Shown here: positions 38,830-47,538 of the stretch, one piece after another
How positions within the stretch are numbered: the stretch's first letter is position 1
Layout: each line of letters starts with the position of its first letter
Assembly: GCF_039596395.1 (NCBI RefSeq)
Contig: NZ_JBCNJT010000002.1
Location: 1,116,001 to 1,180,000 of the forward strand
Direction: 5' to 3'
From: Fluviicola sp.
GTDB taxonomy: Bacteria > Bacteroidota > Bacteroidia > Flavobacteriales_D > Crocinitomicaceae
Length of the DNA: 64,000 nt
The notes under the pieces: generated by a model
What the model was told of the DNA's origin: nothing
What the model saw: only the letters and a program-made list of their open reading frames with translations
Database searches by the model: none
Translations under genes and position numbers: made by a program

Positions 38830-40125
38830 ATGAAAAAACTGCTTTACCTCTCATTACTACTCTTTTTAATTGCTTGTTCTTCCGAAAAAACAGATGAAGA
38901 ATTGCTCGAGTTGGATCGCATTGCCTTGAACGAGAACCTGGTTTCCGGAAAGGTAGTTCCTTACAAATTCGTCAAACTGATGTTCCGCGGATATGCTTCC
39001 GACGACACAACTTCTACCAAATTCAAAGCATTTAAACGCGATTCGGATAAGCTGGTCCAAAAGATCATGAAACTCAATCGTGCAGATGATTTATCGGTAA
39101 AAGATTACTGGGCCATGTACCAGCTTTACGACCAAATGGATGGGTTCGTCACGCAAACGGATGAAGACGAATTTCCGGTTATCGTAGATGCGTTTCGCAG
39201 GTTTTGGGACGGAACGAAAAGCGCTCATTATTTCAAAGGGAAGGCGAAAGCCGAACAGGAAGCGCGTGAACATGCTTTCCTGACCATTCTGGCTATGACA
39301 AGCAGCAGTTTGGGAACAGAGATCGCGTTATACGAATGCTCGGAAACAGATGTTGAGTTGCTGCCGGATTCGGAATTGAAAGGCGATCTGCGGTTTTTGA
39401 GAGGATTTGTCTTTATGCAGAAAGGTTTCTACTATTTATCTGAAAACGAGTATTCCAATAACCTGGAATGGCTGAAAAAGAATAAAAACCTGGATTTGAG
39501 AGCGACGATCAATTCCATGCAGCTGGGGCAATTTGATCAAAAACAAGCTTATGCGGCATTCCGGGCAATGAACCATTTGTACCGCGGAGTAGACCGCCTG
39601 ATGATGGAACGGGAAATAGATCACGAGCGTGTTTTGGAGGATTTTGAACAGGTATTGAAGGATTGCAAAACGCTGAAAATCGACAACGAAGCGGTTTGGG
39701 CTATTGAAGTCTATGTGCACCTCGAAAAGGGAGAGAACGATAAAGCTATTGCCTCCCTGGAAAAATTAAAGAAAAGCAAGCTGTTGACCGATGATGACAA
39801 AGCGTTGATCGATGAATCCATCGAATACCTGAAGAAAGATGATCCCGAAACGGTTCTGAAAGATGTTTACGATAAGGTATTCATGCTCAAAATTGCAAGT
39901 GCTTTCACGTATAACCGGTTGAAGGATGTAAATACGAACAAATTGCTGAAGAAAAGCAAGACCCCGAATGCATCCAAAATTGCGAAAAAGACGGAAGTGC
40001 TCGAAAATGCAGTGGATCAGATTGATGGCTTCAGCAATGGAGAAACCCTGAAGGAAGCCACGAAGAAAGCCGGTGAAGAAGGAGAAGGGTTGCTGGAAGA
40101 AGCAAAAGAATTATTTGATTTTTAA
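38830..40125 (+). CDS. Lipoprotein with helical repeats, function unknown
   Basis: From the ATG at 38830 the protein has 431 residues with lipobox LLFLIAC (Cys17). The rest is almost all charged helices with short loops, which resembles TPR-like or Sel1-like repeats, though no clear repeat consensus could be counted. The ORF could start earlier (38767) but then lacks the signal peptide. The VOC gene follows at 16 nt on the same strand, so the two may be one unit. Confidence 0.6.
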   Translation: MKKLLYLSLLLFLIACSSEKTDEELLELDRIALNENLVSGKVVPYKFVKLMFRGYASDDTTSTKFKAFKRDSDKLVQKIMKLNRADDLSVKDYWAMYQLYDQMDGFVTQTDEDEFPVIVDAFRRFWDGTKSAHYFKGKAKAEQEAREHAFLTILAMTSSSLGTEIALYECSETDVELLPDSELKGDLRFLRGFVFMQKGFYYLSENEYSNNLEWLKKNKNLDLRATINSMQLGQFDQKQAYAAFRAMNHLYRGVDRLMMEREIDHERVLEDFEQVLKDCKTLKIDNEAVWAIEVYVHLEKGENDKAIASLEKLKKSKLLTDDDKALIDESIEYLKKDDPETVLKDVYDKVFMLKIASAFTYNRLKDVNTNKLLKKSKTPNASKIAKKTEVLENAVDQIDGFSNGETLKEATKKAGEEGEGLLEEAKELFDF

Positions 40126-40141
40126 AGATAAATACAAGGAT

Positions 40142-40504
40142 ATGAGCGAACAAAAAGAACCGAAAGTGACCGGAATAGGAGGAGTTTTCTTCTACACGGA
40201 AAACCTGGATGAAACGAAGAAGTGGTACACCGAGAATTTAGGAATTGAATTCAATGATTGGGGATCGGCGAGCCTGGAATCCCTTCAGTGGAAGCCTTTC
40301 AAAAAAGAAGGAGGCCATTTTAAACCGTCGAAAAAAGAATTCATGATCAATTACAAGGTGCAGAACCTGGAAGGGCTTTTGGAAAAATTCAAAGCAAACG
40401 GCGTAACGGTTTTAGATGACGTAGCGATTTACGATTTTGGAAAGTTCGTACACATCCTGGATGCGGAAGGAACTAAAATTGAATTGTGGGAACCTGCCGG
40501 CTAA
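40142..40504 (+). CDS. VOC (glyoxalase/bleomycin resistance) superfamily protein
   Basis: A 120-residue single-domain protein. From the ATG at 40142 it starts with GIGGVFFYTENLDETKKWYTENLG, the beta-alpha-beta opening of VOC proteins, and ends with FGKFVHILDAEGTKIELWEP, which carries the metal-binding Glu. The substrate cannot be told; members of this type detoxify small electrophiles. A terminator follows at 40532-40559. Confidence 0.85.
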   Translation: MSEQKEPKVTGIGGVFFYTENLDETKKWYTENLGIEFNDWGSASLESLQWKPFKKEGGHFKPSKKEFMINYKVQNLEGLLEKFKANGVTVLDDVAIYDFGKFVHILDAEGTKIELWEPAG

Positions 40505-40531
40505 TGATCGTTTAAAAACCGAATTCACATC

Positions 40532-40559
40532 AAGCATCGCGAAAAGGGATGCTTTTTTT
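40532..40559 (+). terminator. intrinsic terminator of the VOC gene
   Basis: AAGCATC pairs with GATGCTT over a 9-nt loop and is followed by a T-run. Confidence 0.75.
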
Positions 40560-40785
40560 ATTCGCTAATCTTGCCTATAAATGCTTATATGCCTGAAAAA
40601 CAACATTGAAAAGTGAAATTGAACAAGCTACAAGATATCACGCCGAATGAAATAACTTTCAAACAAAAAGTTCGGAATTAAACAGGATGACGCTTGGAAG
40701 CGTGTTAAAAAAACGAATCTGTGCGTATAAACGCTATAAAATTAGTTTTTAAAGTTAAAATTAGGAGAGATCTATAAAATGTACG

Positions 40786-40793
40786 TACTTTTG
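40786..40793 (+). promoter_or_regulatory. -7 box TACTTTTG for the sterol operon
   Basis: An exact TANNTTTG match 24 nt before the ATG at 40818. No clear -33 TTTG was found at the usual spacing. A purine-rich GAGGAAAAG sits just before the ATG. No terminator or second strong -7 box was noticed inside the next nine genes, so this is the best candidate promoter for all of them. Confidence 0.55.
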
Positions 40794-40817
40794 TGCCCTA
40801 CAAAATGAGGAAAAGTA

Positions 40818-41921
40818 ATGATTAGAAGGGTGGCATATTATTCCTTTCATGTGTCTGAGTTGGTTTATCTTATGAAGATGAAGAAAGAGTTTAAACAATT
40901 CAAACCTTCCGAGCATCGTTTGAAAGATTTATCTCAATCCACAGATGATCTAAGTTATTGCTATGAAGCACTTAAGAAAGTGTCACGTTCTTTTGCTGTG
41001 GTGATTCAGCAGTTGCCTGAAGAACTGAAAAATCCTGTTTGTCTGTTTTACCTCGTATTAAGAGGCCTTGATACCATTGAAGATGACATGAACATCGACA
41101 ATTCCATCAAGAAAGAAATGCTGCTTACCTTTGCCGATCGCATCAATAAAGAAGAATTTACCCTTGAAAATGTGGGGGATACCCAGGATTACCAGGATTT
41201 AATGCTTCATTTCGATAAAGTAATCCGCGAATACCGGAAACTCGGGCCGCAATACCAGGAAGTCATTACCGAAATTACGCATGAAATGGCGATCGGGATG
41301 AACAAGTATGCACATGAAACAGTTGGAAGTTACCAGGATTGGGACGATTACTGTTATTATGTTGCCGGATTGGTCGGAATCGGTTTGAGCAGGTTGTTCC
41401 TCGCTTCAAAACTGGAAACCAGCGATAAGTTGGCCAACAAAAGCCTGAGCAATGAAATGGGCTTGTTCCTTCAAAAAACAAACATCATTCGTGATTTTGC
41501 AGAAGATCTGGAGCAGGGGCGTATTTTCTGGCCGGAGGAATCCTGGAAAAATAAAGCGAATACTTTACACGAATTACAGGCAAATGAGGAAAAAGGGCTT
41601 GCTGCATTGAACGAAACCGTGCTAAACGCGCTTGGCCACGTTCCTGCTTGCCTGGAATTTTTGGAATGCCTGGAAAATCAACAAGTCTTCCGTTTTTGTG
41701 CCATCCCGCAATTGATGGCTATTGCAACCTTGAAAGAATTGTACAACAATCCCGATGTTTTACACAAAAATGTAAAAATCAGAAAGGGGAAAACAGCGAA
41801 ATACTTTATCGCTATTCAGGACTTTAACAGTACGAAAAAAGAATTCGTTGCCATTCTGGAGAGTCTGGAGAAACTGGATAAAACAGGTAAAATCAAATCA
41901 ATATTAGCCAAAATTCAATAA
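40818..41921 (+). CDS. Squalene synthase, eukaryotic type
   Basis: Condenses two farnesyl diphosphates head-to-head to presqualene diphosphate and reduces it to squalene. The 367-residue protein matches eukaryotic FDFT1/ERG9 motif for motif: SRSFAVVIQQL, the first Asp motif DTIEDD at 85-90, YVAGLVGIGLSRLF at 181-194, LQKTNIIRDFAED with the second Asp motif at 226-230, and VFRFCAIPQLMAIATL at 290-305. Bacteria normally use the HpnCDE set instead. It lacks the C-terminal membrane anchor of the eukaryotic protein. Start is uncertain: ATG at 40818 (used, with a purine-rich stretch before it) or 40872. It is the first gene of the operon, 1 nt before squalene epoxidase. Confidence 0.93.
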   Translation: MIRRVAYYSFHVSELVYLMKMKKEFKQFKPSEHRLKDLSQSTDDLSYCYEALKKVSRSFAVVIQQLPEELKNPVCLFYLVLRGLDTIEDDMNIDNSIKKEMLLTFADRINKEEFTLENVGDTQDYQDLMLHFDKVIREYRKLGPQYQEVITEITHEMAIGMNKYAHETVGSYQDWDDYCYYVAGLVGIGLSRLFLASKLETSDKLANKSLSNEMGLFLQKTNIIRDFAEDLEQGRIFWPEESWKNKANTLHELQANEEKGLAALNETVLNALGHVPACLEFLECLENQQVFRFCAIPQLMAIATLKELYNNPDVLHKNVKIRKGKTAKYFIAIQDFNSTKKEFVAILESLEKLDKTGKIKSILAKIQ

Positions 41922-41922
41922 G

Positions 41923-43239
41923 ATGAGCACAGGTGAATTTGATATTATAGTCATTGGTGCCGGAGTTGCAGGAGGAGTGTTTGCTGCTTCTCAACCTGCA
42001 GGCACACGCATTTTGGTCGTGGAGCGCGACCTGACAGAACCGGATAGAATTATCGGTGAATTAATGCAGCCGGGCGGAATCCTGGCTTTGAAAGAATTGG
42101 GATTGAGCCATTTGCTGGAAGGCATCGACGCACAGGAAGTCAATGGTTATAACCTGATCAAGGGAAACGAACGTTTTACGATCAACTACGATGAAATCCA
42201 AAAAGGCATCAAAGGAATCGGTTTGAGAAACGGGAAATTCCTGACCAACATCCGCAAGGAACTGGAGAAAAGAGAAAACATTACAGTGGTTCAGGGAAAT
42301 ATCACTCAAATCCTGGAAAAAGATAACACCATCATCGGCGTAAGCTATACGCAGGAAGACGGAACAACGGTTTCCCAATATGCAAAATTGACTGTCGTTT
42401 CCGACGGGCCGATGTCTGTACTCCGCGATAAGTTGAGCAAAGTGAACAAGAAGGTCACTTCTTACTTCATGGGATTGGTACTGAAGGACCTGAATTTGGA
42501 ATTCCCGTCCTACGGTCACATGATCGTTACCAGTGATTTTCCGATCCTGGTTTACCCGATTCACACCAACGCATACCGCATATTAATCGACTATCCGGGC
42601 GGGAAAGCTCCTAAAATGGGTAAAGAGTCAATTGAACGTTTAAAAGAAAGCGTTGTAAAAATATTGCCGGAAGAAATGATCGGTTCATTTTTGAAGGCAC
42701 TGGAAGAAGAATCTTTTAAAGTAATGCCGAACCATTCCATGAAAGGTCAGGCATTCCGCAGGAAAGGTGCCGCACTTTTGGGTGATTCCTTAAATATGAG
42801 ACATCCGTTGACGGGTGGTGGAATGACAGCGACTTTCTCAGATATTCTTTGTCTGAACGGTCAATTGGCTGGAATTGATTTCCAGGATGAAACGAAATTG
42901 GAATCCGCCGTTAATGAATATTATAAAAGCCGGGGAAAAAATGTAGAGACCATCAATATTTTGGCAAACGCTTTGTATGAAGTGTTCACCAATGATGAAT
43001 TGAAGGATGCATGCTTTGAATACTTGCAAAAAGGAGGAGAACAGGCTACAGGCCCGCTTTCCATTCTTTCTGGAATAAACAGGGACAAACAATTCCTGTT
43101 GAAACACTTTTTCAAAGTGGCCATGCAGCACCCGATACATTTTATTACAAAACCGGGTAAACAAATACGCTTATACAAAAATGCCTCACGAATTATTCGT
43201 CCGATTTTAAAGGATGAAGGAGTTCCGGCAATGATCTGA
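41923..43239 (+). CDS. Squalene monooxygenase (epoxidase), eukaryotic-like
   Basis: Converts squalene to 2,3-oxidosqualene with FAD and O2. The 438-residue protein has the FAD-binding motif G12-A-G14-V-A-G17, the ERDLTEPDR...GELMQPGG segment of the ERG1 family, the D161-G162 FAD/NADPH motif and the second FAD motif G287-D-S-L-N-M-R-H-P-L-T-G-G-G-M at 287-301. These are the signature blocks of ERG1/SQLE, not of general monooxygenases. Compared with eukaryotic enzymes it has no N-terminal membrane helix. It lies directly after squalene synthase and makes the substrate of the cyclase at the end of the operon. Confidence 0.93.
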   Translation: MSTGEFDIIVIGAGVAGGVFAASQPAGTRILVVERDLTEPDRIIGELMQPGGILALKELGLSHLLEGIDAQEVNGYNLIKGNERFTINYDEIQKGIKGIGLRNGKFLTNIRKELEKRENITVVQGNITQILEKDNTIIGVSYTQEDGTTVSQYAKLTVVSDGPMSVLRDKLSKVNKKVTSYFMGLVLKDLNLEFPSYGHMIVTSDFPILVYPIHTNAYRILIDYPGGKAPKMGKESIERLKESVVKILPEEMIGSFLKALEEESFKVMPNHSMKGQAFRRKGAALLGDSLNMRHPLTGGGMTATFSDILCLNGQLAGIDFQDETKLESAVNEYYKSRGKNVETINILANALYEVFTNDELKDACFEYLQKGGEQATGPLSILSGINRDKQFLLKHFFKVAMQHPIHFITKPGKQIRLYKNASRIIRPILKDEGVPAMI

Positions 43240-43246
43240 TGATCTG

Positions 43247-44266
43247 ATGGAGAAAATTGAACACGAATCGCTCGAAGCAGCGGACTTAAGAAAAAAGAAT
43301 CATTTGGATTTGGCTTTTGCTTCGCAAAGTGCCCTAACGGATGGTCGTTTTTATTACGAACCGATGTTGGAAGGTCATCCGGAACAAGCGGACATGCCCA
43401 TTCAGCTGGGAAATAAAACGATGCGTTATCCGGTTTGGATTTCAAGCATGACCGGTGGTACCTCTGCAGCAGGCCCGATCAACAAAATGCTGGCAAAAAC
43501 AGCCGGTAAATACGGTTTCGGGATGGGATTGGGTTCTTGCCGGGTGATTCTGGAAGACGATACCTATTTCGATGATTTTAACCTGCGCCCGATTTTAGGG
43601 GATGCATCTCCGCTATACGCCAATGTGGGAATTGCACAGATTGAGCGATTGATTGATAAAGGACAGACCTCGAAGTTAAAGGCATTGGTAAATAAGCTGG
43701 ATGCAGACGGGTTGATCGTACACGTGAATCCGCTGCAGGAATGGTTGCAGCCGGAAGGAGATTTGATTCAGCGTTCTCCGCTTGTTACCATCAAGCAATT
43801 GCTGAACGAAATCGACACGAATATCATTGTGAAGGAAGTAGGCCAGGGATTTGGTCCTGAAAGCATGAGAGAATTGCTGAAATTACCGATTCTGGCACTC
43901 GACTTTGCTGCAAACGGCGGAACGAACTTCTCCAAATTAGAATTATTGCGTAACGAACCATTGAAAGCACATTATGAAGATGTAATTGCTTTGGGGCATT
44001 CTGCTTCCGAAATGGTCGATTTTTTAAATACCGCAATCCAGGAACTGGGATCTGAACGTAAATGTAATAATGTGATTATAAGTGGTGGGATTAAAAACTT
44101 TCTGGATGGTTATTACGTGACCTCCAAAGCAAACATCCCGGCAGTTTATGGTCAGGCAGCGCCATTTTTAAAGTATGCAAATGAATCACAGGAAGCCCTG
44201 GATAACTTTGCTGAAATACAAATAAAAGGCTTATTAATGGCGCAAAAATTTCTAAAAATAAGATAA
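43247..44266 (+). CDS. fni: Isopentenyl-diphosphate isomerase, type 2 (FMN-dependent)
   Basis: Interconverts IPP and DMAPP, giving the starter for prenyl chain growth. The 339-residue protein has the N-terminal KKNHLDLAF segment (a variant of RKxDHI), SSMTGGTSAAG, GMGLGSCR and the C-terminal IISGGIKNFLDG FMN-binding part of the type 2 enzyme. It is unrelated to the type 1 Idi. The stop overlaps the ATG of the HMG-CoA reductase gene by 1 nt. Confidence 0.93.
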   Translation: MEKIEHESLEAADLRKKNHLDLAFASQSALTDGRFYYEPMLEGHPEQADMPIQLGNKTMRYPVWISSMTGGTSAAGPINKMLAKTAGKYGFGMGLGSCRVILEDDTYFDDFNLRPILGDASPLYANVGIAQIERLIDKGQTSKLKALVNKLDADGLIVHVNPLQEWLQPEGDLIQRSPLVTIKQLLNEIDTNIIVKEVGQGFGPESMRELLKLPILALDFAANGGTNFSKLELLRNEPLKAHYEDVIALGHSASEMVDFLNTAIQELGSERKCNNVIISGGIKNFLDGYYVTSKANIPAVYGQAAPFLKYANESQEALDNFAEIQIKGLLMAQKFLKIR

Positions 44267-45576
44267 TGGAATTAATAGAAGGATTCTCAAAAAAGAGCAA
44301 GCAGGAGAAGTTGGAAGCGATTACAAAATTCTTTGAATCGCCTGAGAAAACGATGAAAACGTTTAAAAGTTTTGATCACCCGGAGGCTGCTGTTCAGGAA
44401 GTGATTAATGAGTTTAGTGAAAATACGATTTCGAATTTCCACTTGCCGTACAGCATCGCTCCGAACTTTTTGATCAATGGAAAGACCTTTGCCGTTCCGA
44501 TGGTCATTGAAGAAAGTTCCGTGGTGGCTGCAGCTGCAAACAGCGCGAAATTCTGGTCAGCTTTCGGAGGTTTCCATACAGAAATTGTTGATACCGAAAA
44601 AGTAGGGCAGGTTCATTTCCTGTGGCACGATGACATTCAAAAACTGAATAACCGTTTTGATGAATTAAAGCAATTGCTATTCAGCGGTTCAGAAGATATT
44701 ACCGTAAACATGCGTAACCGCGGTGGAGGCGTTAAAAATATTATTCTGAAAGATCTTTCAGACAAGGAGCCGGGATTGATGCAGCTGTTTGTAACCTTTG
44801 AAACCATGGATTCAATGGGGGCAAATTTCGTGAATTCCTGCCTGGAAAGATTCGCGGATATCTTTAGAAACTGGCATCAGAACCAACCGGAATTTAAAAA
44901 AGACGGACTGGAAATCATTATGTCCATTCTTTCCAACCTGACACCGAATTGTGTAGTGAAATGCTGGGTGGAAACAGACGTGAAAAACCTGGATGGAATC
45001 GTTGCAGGTGTTTCCGGGAAAGAGTTCGCGAAAAAATTCCATACGGCAGTAAGAATTGCGCAGGTAGATCCTTACCGTGCAACCACCCACAACAAAGGAA
45101 TTTACAACGGAATTGATGCAGTGGTATTGGCAACCGGAAATGACTTCAGAGCGGTTGAAGCTTGCGGCCACGCGTTTGCAAGTATGAACGGCGGTTATTC
45201 TTCTTTGACAAACTGTACAATTGAGAACGATATCTTCCGGTTTGAACTGAATTTACCGATCGCATTGGGAGTAGTTGGCGGATTGACGAACTTACACCCG
45301 TTGGTAAAGCTTTCACACGAATTGCTGGATTTCCCGAACGCAAGAGAATTGATGGGAATCGCTGCAGCAGCAGGATTGGCAAACAATTTCGGTGCGGTTA
45401 AATCATTGACAACAACCGGTATTCAGCAAGGACACATGAAAATGCACTTGTTCAATATCATGAACCAGTTGGAAGTGAAAAAAGAAGACCGCGACAAGAT
45501 CGTAGCTTACTTCAAAGACAAGAATGTCTCCGTATCTGCAGTTCGTACCTATGTTGAATCCCTTCAATTAGTATAA
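44266..45576 (+). CDS. HMG-CoA reductase, class II
   Basis: Reduces HMG-CoA to mevalonate, the committed step. The 436-residue protein has the bacterial class II catalytic set: Glu82/83 in PMVIEESSV, Lys277 in TTHNKG, Asp284 in GIDAVV and His390 in QQGHM, with the cofactor-binding segment D182-S-M-G-A-N187. It has no membrane domain, as expected for class II. HMG-CoA synthase and thiolase are not in the window, so they must lie elsewhere. The following gene starts directly after the stop. Confidence 0.93.
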   Translation: MELIEGFSKKSKQEKLEAITKFFESPEKTMKTFKSFDHPEAAVQEVINEFSENTISNFHLPYSIAPNFLINGKTFAVPMVIEESSVVAAAANSAKFWSAFGGFHTEIVDTEKVGQVHFLWHDDIQKLNNRFDELKQLLFSGSEDITVNMRNRGGGVKNIILKDLSDKEPGLMQLFVTFETMDSMGANFVNSCLERFADIFRNWHQNQPEFKKDGLEIIMSILSNLTPNCVVKCWVETDVKNLDGIVAGVSGKEFAKKFHTAVRIAQVDPYRATTHNKGIYNGIDAVVLATGNDFRAVEACGHAFASMNGGYSSLTNCTIENDIFRFELNLPIALGVVGGLTNLHPLVKLSHELLDFPNARELMGIAAAAGLANNFGAVKSLTTTGIQQGHMKMHLFNIMNQLEVKKEDRDKIVAYFKDKNVSVSAVRTYVESLQLV

Positions 45577-46479
45577 TTGACAGTTACTACAGAAAATACA
45601 ATAAGGACCTATAAGGCATCAGGAAAACTGATGCTTTTTGGTGAATACCTGGTTCTGAACGGATCAGATAGTCTGGCCTTTCCTCTGAAATTCGGACAAA
45701 CACTTACCGTGACAAAGTCCGATGAGCTTACCTGGGAAAGTTATGCCAAAGACGGCATGTGGTTTTCTGCTGCTATGAGCAGTGATTTCACCGTGCTTAA
45801 AACCAATAACGAAGAAGTTGCGGAAATCCTGAGACAATTGCTCCTGGTAATCCGTGCGGAAAAACCGGATCTGGATTTCAACCAGGCATTCAAATCAGAA
45901 GCAAATTTCGATTTGAATTGGGGAATCGGTTCCAGTTCTACCCTGATCAGCTTATTGAGCCAATGGTCGGGAGTAGCGGCAAGGAAACTGCTGGATGTGT
46001 CTTTCGGCGGATCGGGATATGACGTGGCTTGTGCAACTGCAGAAGCGGCAATTATTTATGCCAACGGCGAAGTGAAAAAAGAAGTACATCTTCAGGAGTC
46101 GGTGACCAATCAATTGTTGTTTATTTACCTGGGAAACAAGCAAAACTCCCGCGAAGAAATCAAGCGTTTCAAAGACCGGATCGTTACTCAGGAACACATC
46201 GATACCATGAATGCATTGATCTCAAATGCGTTGCAAACAAGCGAAATTGAGGTGTTCGAGCAGCAATTGGACCAATCTGAAGAGTTAATTTCTTCCGTTA
46301 TAGGGACTACTAAATTAAAAGAGCGTTTATTTGCAGATTATCCCTACAGCATCAAATCGTTGGGTGCATGGGGCGGAGATTTTTTTATGGCGACATACAG
46401 AGACCTCCAAACGGCAAAAAACTATTTTGAGGATAAAGGACACGATGTATTATTTACCTACAAGGAATTTATAAAATAA
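45577..46479 (+). CDS. GHMP kinase of the GYDIA type, probable phosphomevalonate kinase
   Basis: The 300-residue protein has an N-terminal KLMLFGEYLVLNG block, the phosphate loop GIGSSS at 116-121 and the family-naming motif GSGYDVA at 145-151 (Val in place of Ile). The start is a TTG placed directly after the stop of the HMG-CoA reductase gene; there is no ATG before the first conserved block, so coupling by re-initiation is likely. The operon has a clear mevalonate kinase and a clear decarboxylase but no classical phosphomevalonate kinase. By elimination I assign that step here; this is an inference, not a motif-based call. Confidence 0.75.
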   Translation: MTVTTENTIRTYKASGKLMLFGEYLVLNGSDSLAFPLKFGQTLTVTKSDELTWESYAKDGMWFSAAMSSDFTVLKTNNEEVAEILRQLLLVIRAEKPDLDFNQAFKSEANFDLNWGIGSSSTLISLLSQWSGVAARKLLDVSFGGSGYDVACATAEAAIIYANGEVKKEVHLQESVTNQLLFIYLGNKQNSREEIKRFKDRIVTQEHIDTMNALISNALQTSEIEVFEQQLDQSEELISSVIGTTKLKERLFADYPYSIKSLGAWGGDFFMATYRDLQTAKNYFEDKGHDVLFTYKEFIK

Positions 46480-47535
46480 ATGGAAACAGACAAGGAACTG
46501 ATGAATAACGTAAAAGTAACGTGGCGATGCCCGTCTAATATTGCAATTGTTAAATACTGGGGGAAAAAGGGAAATCAAATTCCTTGTAATTCCTCCCTGA
46601 GTTTGACATTGTCCAATTCGTTCACAGAAGTTGAGGCCGAATTATCCGACAAAACATCGGATGAAGTGGTTCAGTTATCCTACTTTTTTGAAGGAGCAGT
46701 GAATGAGAAATTCGGTCAACGCGTTGCTAAGTTTTTGTTTGATAACCGCGAATACTTCCCGTTTATCGGTGAGAAAGCGATTACGATCAATTCCTCGAAC
46801 AGTTTCCCGCATTCAGCAGGAATTGCTTCTTCTGCATCTGCTTTCGGAGCTATTTCCCTGGCACTTTTAGACATTGCTTACAGCTTGCAGGGAAAAGAAA
46901 AAGACGCCACTTTTTACACGGAAGCAAGTAATTTGGCCCGATTGGGAAGCGGAAGTGCATCACGCAGTATGTACCCGGCATTTGCACAATGGGGAGAAAA
47001 TGACCAAATCCAAAACTCTTCAAACGAGCATGCGATCGAGATCAAAGACGTACATCCGGTGTTCCAAAACATGAAAGATGCCATTTTGATCATCGAAGAC
47101 GAGCCGAAAAAAGTATCCAGTTCAGTAGGTCACTCGCTGATGAATAATCATCCATATGCAGAAAACCGTTTCAAGCAGGCAAACGAACGCACGGCGGAAT
47201 TGGTGGAAATCCTGAAGACCGGCAACATGGAAGCATTCATTCACCTATGTGAATCGGAAGCATTGACATTGCACGCGATGATGATGACATCTATGGATTA
47301 TTATCTGCTGGTAAAACCGGGAACCATTACAGCAATTGAAAGATTGATGGAATTCCGCAAGGAAAATAATATTCCGGTTTGTTTTACACTGGATGCAGGA
47401 CCGAACGTTCACGTGCTTTATCCGAAGGCTTACGAAGCACAGGTAGAAGAGTTTATCCATAACGGTTTGCGCGACACGTATAAAAAAGTCATTTTCGATC
47501 AGGAAGGGGCCGGACCGACAAAATTGAATAGTTAA
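46480..47535 (+). CDS. mvaD: Diphosphomevalonate decarboxylase
   Basis: Turns mevalonate diphosphate into IPP with ATP. The 351-residue GHMP protein has SNIAIVKYWGKKG near residue 20, the phosphate loop HSAGIASSASAFG at 111-123, SGSASRSMYP at 157-166 and the catalytic Asp305 in LDAGPN. It starts directly after the GYDIA kinase stop (no gap); the internal ATG at 46501 is a possible alternative start. Confidence 0.92.
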   Translation: METDKELMNNVKVTWRCPSNIAIVKYWGKKGNQIPCNSSLSLTLSNSFTEVEAELSDKTSDEVVQLSYFFEGAVNEKFGQRVAKFLFDNREYFPFIGEKAITINSSNSFPHSAGIASSASAFGAISLALLDIAYSLQGKEKDATFYTEASNLARLGSGSASRSMYPAFAQWGENDQIQNSSNEHAIEIKDVHPVFQNMKDAILIIEDEPKKVSSSVGHSLMNNHPYAENRFKQANERTAELVEILKTGNMEAFIHLCESEALTLHAMMMTSMDYYLLVKPGTITAIERLMEFRKENNIPVCFTLDAGPNVHVLYPKAYEAQVEEFIHNGLRDTYKKVIFDQEGAGPTKLNS

Positions 47536-47538
47536 GAA

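Larger units (their letters stand above)
40505..40817. other. intergenic region upstream of the sterol operon
   Basis: About 313 nt between the VOC gene and squalene synthase. It holds the VOC terminator, a small perfect hairpin (ACGCTT/AAGCGT at 40690-40703, loop of 2 nt, followed by an A-rich stretch) and the -7 box of the operon. I see no small gene. Confidence 0.6.
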
